Source of the DNA: Trichosporon coremiiforme
Lineage: Eukaryota > Basidiomycota > Tremellomycetes > Trichosporonales > Trichosporonaceae
Direction: 5' to 3'
Assembly: GCA_039545355.1 (NCBI GenBank)
Contig: BCJJ01000027.1
Span: 248,001-312,000, forward strand
DNA length: 64,000 bases
In this document: piece by piece, positions 55,722-64,000 of the stretch
Layout of the letters: every line of letters begins with the position of its first letter
How positions within the stretch are numbered: position 1 is the stretch's first letter
Notes under the pieces: model-generated
The model's input: the letters and a program-made list of their open reading frames with translations, nothing else
What the model was told of the DNA's origin: nothing
Database searches by the model: none
Program-made: the position numbers and the translations under genes

Positions 55722-58124
55722 CTTCCCTCCGCACACCCTCGACTAGAGCAGCCCTCCTCAATGACTGAATGCAGCCTGTGTCAGCGTCACCGTACGCATA
55801 TCGCTCTCGCCGACGTCGGCACGCCCTGCCAGCATCCCTAAGCTCGCGTCGGCGGCGCAGAAGCACGACGCTCAGCGTATCAGCCTGCTACCTGGCGCCG
55901 AAGCGGGCGCTCAATCGAGCTTCGAATGCAGGGTGCAAAGGACGACGGGCCCAAAACCTGACCACAACGAGTCGCATTCAAGGACAGCCGGTGACTCCCT
56001 CTGCTGTTCCTAACATGAACGTGAGGGTGCACGCAGGTAACGCAGGGCAGAGCTCGGGTGAGGATCGCAGCGGCCGTGCACCTACCCATGCATGCTGCCT
56101 TACTCGCTACCTCCTGCGCACGCTGGCCCTGGCGCGGTTCCCACGTTCTGACCCGCACACCCGCCGGTAGCCGTAGACAGAACCGTCTGGCTTTCTGTCT
56201 TGGGCAACTTGTGCAGGTCTCGAATCGGCGAATCCGACCTCTAGCACTCGCGCACTCTTTGCTCGCTGATTGATGGCACTGGTAGCAGAGCAAGACGGAG
56301 TATCGGACCGTCTTGCGCCGCTCTGCGACCCGTGACTGATCATGCGCAGCTAATAAGGCGCCATGGCTGTCTGCCGACCTGGTCTAATCTTCAACATGCA
56401 ATACTGTAACGCGTGTGGCTTCCTCATAGTCGCATTAATCATGCCAAGACAGCCGTGGCCTCTGAACTCAAAGGCCAATGTACCTCAATGAAGCGCACCT
56501 CAATTCCTTATGCAAGGTGCTCGCGCATGCTCGCCGAGTGCATACCGAGCCGGCGTTCGCGCGCTCGTGCGGGCTCGCGTTCGGGCAAGCCTGTATTGAA
56601 TAGAAGTGGGCAGTGATCTTGAAGGGTCACTCGAGTCCTGCAGGACATCGTTCCCCAAACCCATACGTTCGGGCGCTGGGGCACATCCCAGGCATCCCAT
56701 GCCAGGAACACAATCACCGGCATACCTCTGTGCCTCTGGGTACCTGCCTTCTTCCCCTCATCGAGGTCAGCACGGTGCCTGCGACGCAATGTCCGCGCAT
56801 CTTGCTGCGTACCGCGTTCCTTGCCTGCGCGATGCGCGCTCATTCATGCGGGGAGACACCCATGAACACGCGTGCACCGGGTGAAGACCCCAGGAAAAGG
56901 AGGATGACGGCAGACCCGGAGCCCAGTCTTTTAAGATCAGCAAGATAGGCACCCTCGGGCGGGGCCCATGGTCCGCGGGCCACGTCAAAGACGAATGTGG
57001 GCCCGAGTTTTTGGGTCGGGACATCTGCACACTCTCACGTACGAGTTGCGTACTCACGTCCAACTTACCAAACATGCAGCGCTACGCGTACGTACTCTTG
57101 TTCCACTCGGTACTCGGTCCACACTCACATGACGTCGGCAGGACTGCAGGGCTGTCCTCTGGGGAAGATGACTTTACAGGACTCGGTGATGAACGTTGCC
57201 CCCCTCGACCCTTCGGTGTTCTTACAGACGCTGCATATCGTGCACCACTGATTGCCCTCTGAGCGCGCACCCTTTCGTCTCCTTTTCAGTCGCGTCGAAG
57301 TAGCTGCCCGCCTGCCCGGGTCTGGCTGGCACGGCAGCCGAGCGCAGCGGAGAGCGGTCAGCAAGAAGAAGCGCGAGAAGCATGAAAGCAGTAACGTAAA
57401 CAGGACATTGGCCGTGCATACCGTCCTGAGATACGCCTCGCATTGCAGGGCGTGCATGGCGTGCAGGGCGGCGTCGGGATGAATCAGATTGCACGGTGTG
57501 GTGGCGTGGTGCGCGTCAAGCCTAGTGCTGCTCGCCAGTGGTGGTGCGCAGAAAGGAGTAGGGGAGTACGTGCGTGCTCGCGTCGAGTGCAGAAGAACTT
57601 GGCAGAGGTGAGGGAAGGCACAGGGAATGCAAGGCAACGCAGGGTAACGCAGGGTGTCACAGGGTCAGAAACACACCAAGGACGCGACTTGCTTTCAGCA
57701 AAGCTTAAACCGCACCACTCGAGTAACCGCCTGACCCAAAGCTCCCCCAGCTCCCAAAACTCCCATGTCACTAGCCTGTCCGATGGCAGCCCAGGCCGGA
57801 GCATTTACCAGCTCTGCGCCGACTCTGCGACTCTGCGCCCTCTGAGCACTCACACGGCTATCTAGACGCACCAGACGCAGAGACGCGCCGACCGCTCTCG
57901 CTTTCCCCACTTCTTATTTCTTGCACTGTTCCCAAGCTCGCGACCGTCATTCCCCTTTCTCCTTCTTCACAGACAACACCGTTCCGGCCTTCGTTCACTT
58001 GTCCTTGGTCTTTTTCGTTCGCTCGCACCTCTTTCCTTCCTCATCTTCTCTTGCTCGCTTCCTCTACAAACTTTCCCCTTGCGACCTCAGCAACATTCGT
58101 CGCGTCCAACATTTCACCCCCCCC

Positions 58125-58284
58125 NNNNNNNNNNNNNNNNNNNNNNNNNNNNNNNNNNNNNNNNNNNNNNNNNNNNNNNNNNNNNNNNNNNNNNNNNNNN
58201 NNNNNNNNNNNNNNNNNNNNNNNNNNNNNNNNNNNNNNNNNNNNNNNNNNNNNNNNNNNNNNNNNNNNNNNNNNNNNNNNNNNN
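58125..58284. other. Assembly gap (160 N)
   Basis: A run of 160 undetermined bases directly after an 8-base C homopolymer, in the putative leader of the gene starting at 58443. The homopolymer is the likely cause of the break. Confidence 0.99.
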
Positions 58285-58442
58285 CGCCTACCCTGCACTT
58301 CCTGCGCTTCCCGCCCTCCGCCGCCCTCTGATCCCCATATACCAAACCATCGAACTGCATCGACGCGCAGTACGTATCCTGCGCTGCTCACGTCTGCATC
58401 GCCTACCTAATCTGCGACTTCCGTCGCACCTGAGCAACAAAA

Positions 58443-60653
58443 ATGGCTTCTTTGGTTAAGACCCTAAAGAACAAGGCGTCCCAGTCCCGCCTGCGTAACA
58501 AGCACTCGGTCATTCATGAGGAGCCTCTCCCCGACCTGCCGACGGGCGACTACTCGTCTCAGTCGGAGAACAGCCGAAAGAGCTTCTGGAGGCGGCGAGA
58601 CCACACCCCGACCCCGCCGATGAGCGGGGCCAAGTCGCCCAACCTCACGAGCCTCAGCCCTCCCGACCCTCCCAGGTCTATCCTCCGCCCTCACTACTCG
58701 CGCTCCGCGGGCTCCGCGCCTCTGCCCCAGGACAGGCGGCACACCTTGGTGCCGTACTCCCAAAACTTCGACCTCAACATTCCCAACCGCCCGGAGTCTG
58801 CTAGGACAGCGACTCCGCCGAACAAGGAGTGGAAGTCAGCGCAGACGACTCCTACGCAGCAGAACCAGAACCGACCAGCTAGCGTCCGTTGGTCTCCGCC
58901 CTTACACGCTCCCAAGCCTGTGACACCCAGGGACATTCCCATGCTGTCATCGCCGATTTCGCTGGACTCGCCCGTCGACTCGCCGCCGTCGTCGTCCTCG
59001 CCCCAGACTCCTTCGACTCCCGTCCGCCAAGCCGTTCCGGGGCGGCGGTCCACTCGTCCTCCCTCCGGCGCATCGAACGTCATGCTGAAGAGCGCGGCGA
59101 ACTCCTCAAAGGACAGCCTCCCGCCCCGGGCCCCTTCGGCCGCGTCCATGTCGTCGCGCCGCCGGTCCTCGCGTCCCGGATCTTCGATGGGATACAGCAC
59201 ACGCTCGTCCATCGCATCGATATCGACGATAACGTCCTCGTACGAGCCGCGCATGCCGCGACCGCCGTCGCACAACAGCTATTATGTCATCCCCCAGGCT
59301 CCCGCTCCGCCACGCCCGAGGTCCATCGCTAGGAAGCCTGTGCCCTCGCTCGTGGACACGACGATCCCGCTGCCGATGAAGAGCAGCCCGACGCCTTCCT
59401 TCAACGTCATTCCTCCTACACCAGAAACTAGGGGTGAAGCTTTCGAGAATGCGACCATGCCGGCTCCTCGCACCAGCACGTCGTCTGGCCGACCATCTTC
59501 TGTCATTCTTCTCGATACCATGCCCGAGGAAGAGGAGGAGGACAGTGCCAAGACGCCCAAGCTCGAAGCGCCCATCCAGCTCGAGAACGTCAAGCAGCTC
59601 GACGACGTCGACAGCGAGGAGTCATCGGACGACTGCAAGACGCCCAGCGAGACGGAGGTCCTCCGTGGCTCTCCTCAGCGACCGTTGCCGTCTAGAAGCG
59701 CGAAGTCACCCGCCCGCCAGTGGGAGCTGTACGGCGGATACGACGACGGCCGCTCCATCTCGCACTCGCTCGCGGAGCTCGCCATGCTTGCCTGCGACTT
59801 GCCAGCCCTCGATGCCGACCTCGCAGAGAATGCTGCTCAGGCGTCCGAGGCCCATCGAAGGTTCCTCGCCGCCCGCGCTCTCGTCGACGCGACCGAGTCG
59901 CCCGACCAGTCGCACACGCCCAAGGCTCGCCCAGCGCCGTCAGCTCCCCCCAAGTGCCCACTGCCTGCGCGCCCAACCACCAACGCTCCGATCGTCCCAC
60001 CCCGCTCTGACCGCCGCGTCACTGCACACACCCGTAAGAGGGCGCAGTCTACGGACACGTGGGACTCGCAGGGCTCGCTCCCGTCGCTCGTTTCGGTCAA
60101 CACCGTGTCGAGCGGGATGGGATCTTCCAGCTCGCAGTCGTCGATGGAGTCCTCGCCTGACGTCGAAGAGGCGACAAACGTGCTGCGCTCGATGACACTC
60201 GAGGGCGTGCCGATGCCGAGCACGCCAAAGGCGCAGATGAAGATGGCGTCTTCCCTGCCTGAGACGCCGAACCCGGGCCTTGGGCTTGGTTTAGTGCTCG
60301 ACGTCGGCGGTCTGGCGCCGAGCACGCCGAAGCACATGCGCACCGCGTCCGAGCAGAACGGCTCTTTGACGCCCCCAAAGCGCCTGCCCGTCATCCGCGA
60401 CGCGCGCCGCTCGGGCTTCTACGGCACGCCGTTTGCGTCGCAGTCGATGACGTCGGTCCGGTCTTTCAGCGCCGCGCGCGAGGACATGTCGCACCACCAC
60501 CTGCGTCAAGCCTCTGTTGCGTCAAGCCTCGTCTCGAACGTCAGCGACGAGGAGGACCTGCTCTCGGCCAGCATAGTAGCGATCCCGCCTGGCGCCGTCA
60601 GCATTGTCGGACGCGAGGACCCGCGCTCGCACGAGATTGGCGTGGCTTTCTAA
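58443..60653 (+). CDS. Unrecognised Ser/Pro-rich protein
   Basis: Single exon, 736 residues. I recognise no domain. The N-terminal 45 residues are basic (ASLVKTLKNKASQSRLRNKH), then most of the protein is Ser/Pro/Thr-rich with many SP and TP dipeptides flanked by Arg or Lys, as expected for a heavily phosphorylated CDK/MAPK substrate. An acidic patch (MPEEEEEDSAKTP) sits at about 360. A more ordered helical segment near 440-480 (HSLAELAMLACDLPALDADL, then AHRRFLAARALVDA) is the best candidate for a conserved functional core. The C-terminus carries RSGFYGTPF and ends HEIGVAF. The ATG is in a good context and no intron is needed. Function unknown. Confidence 0.8.
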   Translation: MASLVKTLKNKASQSRLRNKHSVIHEEPLPDLPTGDYSSQSENSRKSFWRRRDHTPTPPMSGAKSPNLTSLSPPDPPRSILRPHYSRSAGSAPLPQDRRHTLVPYSQNFDLNIPNRPESARTATPPNKEWKSAQTTPTQQNQNRPASVRWSPPLHAPKPVTPRDIPMLSSPISLDSPVDSPPSSSSPQTPSTPVRQAVPGRRSTRPPSGASNVMLKSAANSSKDSLPPRAPSAASMSSRRRSSRPGSSMGYSTRSSIASISTITSSYEPRMPRPPSHNSYYVIPQAPAPPRPRSIARKPVPSLVDTTIPLPMKSSPTPSFNVIPPTPETRGEAFENATMPAPRTSTSSGRPSSVILLDTMPEEEEEDSAKTPKLEAPIQLENVKQLDDVDSEESSDDCKTPSETEVLRGSPQRPLPSRSAKSPARQWELYGGYDDGRSISHSLAELAMLACDLPALDADLAENAAQASEAHRRFLAARALVDATESPDQSHTPKARPAPSAPPKCPLPARPTTNAPIVPPRSDRRVTAHTRKRAQSTDTWDSQGSLPSLVSVNTVSSGMGSSSSQSSMESSPDVEEATNVLRSMTLEGVPMPSTPKAQMKMASSLPETPNPGLGLGLVLDVGGLAPSTPKHMRTASEQNGSLTPPKRLPVIRDARRSGFYGTPFASQSMTSVRSFSAAREDMSHHHLRQASVASSLVSNVSDEEDLLSASIVAIPPGAVSIVGREDPRSHEIGVAF

Positions 60654-61173
60654 GTGCCGCGCAGAACCCAAACCCAAGAAGGACAATAGAACACTCCACT
60701 CTGAGGTGTTGTTAGATCTCAGCATTGTAGACCTCCGGGTCCAGTTAGTACAGCATGTAAAGATAGACATCAAAGCCTCCCCCTGTCGGTCGTGCGACAG
60801 TCCGAAAGCGGGTCCGCACGAGTTCGTACAGATTCAGATTCCGATCTCCACGGCCAGCGCCGATAACGGTGAGCGGTGGTGCTAGGATAGCCGCTGCGAA
60901 TGAGACAAGCTAACGTTAGCGCGTGAGAAAGTCCTCTGTGTCGGGCTAGTTGAGCCTGGGTACAAAGCCGATGATTTTGAGATAAACGGCTGGAACGGCT
61001 CGTGTCGGAAGCCTGAATTGGGCGGTGACCGGGCACGCGGGCACATGGGCGTATCATCGCATTCATGGTGGTAGATGCGGGATGCGGGGATCAATCGAGG
61101 CTTAATCGAGAATACCGATTCCTACTAACCCTAAGGCACTGTAGGAACACTCGATGACGGCGACTGGGATCGG

Positions 61174-61306
61174 ATTTGAGAATTGACCCCGTGGGCAGGA
61201 CGACATTTGAGAATGCGCAGTCAGATTGCAAGCCAGGATTTGAGAAGTCTTGCAGGTTGATTTGAGAATATCCTAGTCAAAGAGGTCGGATAGTCTAGTA
61301 TTTGAG
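61174..61306 (+). repeat. ATTTGAG motif cluster, five copies
   Basis: The heptamer ATTTGAG, usually followed by A, starts at 61174, 61205, 61238, 61260 and 61300, all in the same orientation. Intervals are 31, 33, 22 and 40 bases. The sequence between copies is not repeated, so this is not a simple tandem repeat. Confidence 0.85.
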
Positions 61307-62160
61307 AGTAGTCACTGGACGATCCAGACTCTTTGAATCACTACTGGAGTCGATCGCGGTCTCGGAGAACGTCTCGATCATGGGAAAGCTGTCTTTGCTG
61401 TTTTCGATGCACGTGCATGTGTCCATGGGAACGTCAGACTGCCAGTGCTTAGCGCGCGGAGAATCGCTGTCAGTCGTTTCGCCTGCGCCGTCATCTGCCT
61501 TATGACGGGAGTGAGGCAGTGGGGGTGATCGCGGGGAGTGCCAGGCGATGCTCGCTTGTGCTGTTCGGTGGACGAGGTGGCGAGCTGGACCGGAACCCGG
61601 ACTGTGTGTTCCTCCAGTTCGAGTGCAGCCTTCCCTTTCGCTACTACAGTGCGTCGGTGCGCAAGGGGGGACAGGAGGGCCCAGACTATATAGTGCGCAG
61701 TGCATTGTGGCACGGGCGTCGAGTGCGACTCTGCCTGGCTGAATATGCATGCGGATCACGCACATTGCTGCCCACATTGGGATCACCGAGAGGGGTCGGA
61801 AGCTCAGAAGCCACGATGCTGACCGAGGTAAGCTGGGCCGTGAGTGGTGTATGCGTCGAACCGAGCAGATCACGCGTGTGCCGTTCGCTGACCGAGGCCA
61901 ATCAGTGGCTCGAGAACGGCTCAAGCTCGCTAGGTCGCTAGGGCCTGACGAAATGACCGAGGCTCCAAGAACAGGCCGTATGCACTTTTGCTTCCCCCCT
62001 TCCTGCACTCCTGGCCGTTGGTCTCGCCTTGGCCTGCCCCATGCGGTAACCGCCGTTCAGCACAGCTGCCGCTGCAGTACCAGCTGGCGCACTGGCACAC
62101 TCACGTGAAAGAAAAAGTCACCGCGAGCTTGATGCTTACTGCAATTGTGTCCGGATCGCT

Positions 62161-62178
62161 GCTCGCTCGCTCGCTCGA
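62161..62178. repeat. (GCTC)n microsatellite
   Basis: Four to five tandem GCTC units in non-coding DNA. Confidence 0.8.
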
Positions 62179-62220
62179 TATGGTTGGCTTAGGGCCGCCC
62201 GATCTCCTTCGCCAGGCTTA

Positions 62221-62324
62221 ATTTGAGATACACTCGCTCCCCACATGGCGCGGCTTCCTCCCCGTCCAACGTCGGATCTATCCTTCCTCTTCGCATTTGA
62301 GATTGGCCCGAGTGTTCATTTGAG
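62221..62324 (+). repeat. ATTTGAG motif cluster, three further copies
   Basis: ATTTGAGAT starts at 62221, 62295 and 62318, in the same orientation as the upstream five. A related form, TTTTGAGAT, is at 60975. This second group lies about 0.8-0.9 kb before the next gene. Confidence 0.8.
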
Positions 62325-63213
62325 ATGGACAATGATGGACTCTCCGACTGAAGATGCAGCGGAGAGAGCGGAGTGTCTGGGCCTGGTCTGCTGCTGCGAG
62401 TGATCTAGTCGGCTGACTGCAGCCAATAGCCACGGCTGCTGATGTCGCACGGTGTGATCTGGAACCTGGGGAGATCGACCAAAACCGACTCCAAGGTACC
62501 ACAGCCGTGGGCATTGAGACAGGCAGGCTAGACAGGGGCGGACGTATGGCTTGCAATGAACCTGGTCGTTCCTTGTTCGGCTCGCGCTTGGGTCGGGTTC
62601 GCCCCAGCTCCAGCTCGGGCTGCATGCACGCGAAAGGGAGCAGCGGAGGACAACTGAGGCTGTCGAGGAGCGAAAAGGAGCGAAAAGGAGTGTAAGGCGG
62701 CTGCGCGGAGGCAAGATGGCGCTGCTGACGTCACCGTAGACCGAACCCCTGTCGCTTGGGAGGAGACATCGCTCCCTCCGATGGCAATATGGATGCTCCG
62801 TCGTCAAGCCTCAGTCTCTAGGAGCATCGTTTTCTTGGGCCTGGCGCCTCATACCGCGCACATCGCTCAACCCCCTGTGTACCTGCGCTGCTAGCTCTCT
62901 GCCCATTCGACATTCGCCCTGTCCCCTGGCTCTACATTGCAAAGTCCATCGTCACTGGCCGTCTCCTCATCCTTTATAACAAAGCACTCGCAGACGTCTC
63001 CCCGGCCCAACCCGTGGTGACTCCAGCATTTAGCATACGACCTTTCTCAATCTCATAGCATTCTCTCATAGACCCGTTCTTCGAGACCGCAACGCTCTCT
63101 TACATCCTCAAGGCCCTCCAAGTCCCGGCACAGTGACCTTCCTCGACCCCCTCAAGAAGCTCTTTCACCACGGCCACGGCCACGGCCACGACAAGAACAA
63201 GGACGAGAACGAC

Positions 63214-64000
63214 ATGGCCGCAACAGCAGCTCAGCCCCCAAGCCAGCCCCTCCGCGACCCGGACGCTATGGACGTCGACTCTGAGGGTCCCACCGGCTCG
63301 CAGCCGAGCGTCGACGGCTCAACCCCCACGAGCGAGAGCGTCACGACACCCACGACCCCGACCCCGGAGGCCGTCACCGCCAACCAGTCCCCGGTGAGCG
63401 GCACGCCCCTCCCCGACCAGCCGATTCCGGACGGCGCCAAGGCACCGCAGTGGAAGACAGACAACGGCCCGTCGACCGACAAGTCCCCGGCAGCGAGCGA
63501 ACCGATCAACGTCCCGAAGGAGACCGAGGCGCCCAAGCAGACCCCGAAGGAGGCACCGAAGACTGAGGCTCCGAAGCCGACGCCCCAACCCGAGGCGCCG
63601 AAAGCTGACAAGGGTCCCGTGCCCGAGCTCAAAGTGAGTATCGTGCCTTTGACGTCGTCTGCGTCTGTGCACCTGACGCCAATCTTCCCCCGCTGACGCT
63701 CCCAGGACCTGCTCAACAGCGAGAAGTCGATCGGCAGCGGGCTCGACTGCATGTCCATGTCCGTGTCGGAGCTGCAGGATCTGCTCGACCAAGCGACTGC
63801 TCTGAAGGCGGATGGCAACAAGGCGTTCGTGATCCGCCCACACACCGCCGCGACCCTCAAGACGGCCGAGGACGACTACAAGCGCGCGCTCGGCAAGCTG
63901 CCGAACGTGCCGAAGCACCTGCCTATGCCGACGTTGCAGGACCTGGCTGAGAAGGAGCGCATCGTGGAGATCAGCGACGAGGAGGCGGAGCAGATCGAGA
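63214..64000 (+). CDS. Unrecognised protein, possibly TPR-type (3' end outside window)
   Basis: Visible exons are 63214-63633 and 63706-64000 (open at the window edge); the intron between them is 72 nt. The first exon is low-complexity (Pro, Thr, Glu, Lys with repeated EAPK units). The second begins to look folded: MSVSELQDLLDQATALKADG, then NKAFVIRPHTAATLKTAEDD and YKRALGKLP, which could be the first helices of a TPR array. The family is not certain. The frame stays open upstream of the first ATG for 64 codons, and codons from about 63136 (FLDPLKKLFHHGHGHGHDK) look coding, so the true start may be an upstream exon or a non-AUG codon. Confidence 0.55.

Larger units (their letters stand above)
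54380..58442. other. Gene-poor 4-kb region
   Basis: Apart from one possible small ORF (55542-55721, minus strand) I find no supportable gene between BWC2 and the next coding sequence. Short ORFs are scattered on both strands without codon bias or splice signals. The region ends in a C/T-rich leader, an 8-base C run and the N gap. No tRNA or repeat family was recognised. Confidence 0.45.
60654..63132. other. 2.5-kb non-coding region with an ATTTGAG cluster
   Basis: No gene is supported here. ORFs such as the one across 61295-62008 on the minus strand have no coding bias. The region contains eight same-strand ATTTGAG motifs (annotated separately), a GCTC microsatellite at 62161-62178 and, near 62970, a TTTATAAC element upstream of the last gene. 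Confidence 0.5.

Noticed and set aside
57921..58459. ORFs reading across the N gap
   Set aside because: They exist only because N codons are not stops. The flanking sequence is a C/T-rich leader.
61295..62008. 237-codon minus-strand ORF near the ATTTGAG cluster
   Set aside because: Cys/His/Ser/Arg-rich with no codon bias, no domain and no splice support; consistent with chance in GC-rich DNA.
1..64000. Transposons, CRISPR arrays, rRNA genes or prokaryotic operons
   Set aside because: No transposase, reverse transcriptase, long terminal or inverted repeats, spaced direct-repeat arrays or rRNA-like sequence were seen. The gene structure is eukaryotic throughout.

Overview
The window is 64 kb of fungal nuclear DNA. 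Genes are dense and GC-rich, with strong G/C preference at third codon positions. Introns are mostly 34-55 nt with GTGAGT/GTAAGT donors, CTGAC or CTAAC branch sites and short acceptors. The gene set points to a basidiomycete yeast of the Tremellomycetes, and Trichosporonales is a plausible guess: a CAP10-family GT90 glycosyltransferase, a WC-2 type (Bwc2) GATA factor, a GT32 mannosyltransferase, a DUF7598-type membrane protein and a two-domain Msb1/Ipk1 protein. The lineage is inferred from gene content and intron style, not from a phylogeny. A 160-base run of N (58125-58284) shows a draft assembly. I built exon models by hand and checked the reading phase across every junction.

Layout. 1-4150 (+): 3' part of mitochondrial Lon protease, then Aurora kinase. 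4314-10373 (-): a 1,914-residue protein fusing an Msb1-like polarity domain, a complete inositol-pentakisphosphate 2-kinase and a long low-complexity tail. 12318-17819 (-): a GT90 enzyme, the rRNA-processing nuclease Las1 and a four-helix membrane protein. 19841-22745 (+): a Mid2-like wall sensor and the histone N-terminal acetyltransferase Naa40/NatD. 22835-25162 (-): probable Orc6 and the ESCRT-III subunit Vps20. 25327-36889 (+): a Golgi GRIP/GRAB golgin, a RimJ/RimL-type GNAT, SMC6 and an Och1-like mannosyltransferase. 37067-39481 (-): the ribosome-biogenesis helicase Drs1. 41040-44610 (+): a large unrecognised protein with three copies of an RR-KL-LG motif. 44782-49018 (-): a 13-exon aromatic-acid-exporter-like transporter. 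49302-54379 (+): probable Mediator subunit 1 and Bwc2. 54380-58442: gene-poor. 58443-60653 (+): an unrecognised Ser/Pro-rich protein. 60654-63132: non-coding, with a cluster of ATTTGAG motifs. 63214-end (+): start of an unrecognised, possibly TPR-type protein.

The genes are a eukaryotic housekeeping assortment rather than one pathway. Several themes recur: chromosome and nuclear work (Aurora, SMC6, Orc6, Naa40, Med1), ribosome assembly (Las1, Drs1), endomembrane traffic and glycosylation (Vps20, golgin, GT32, GT90), and the cell surface or polarity (Msb1 domain, Mid2-like sensor). Vps20/golgin and transporter/Med1 are close head-to-head pairs that probably share promoters. The most unusual coding feature is the Msb1-Ipk1 fusion. 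The most unusual non-coding feature is the ATTTGAG cluster at 61174-62324.
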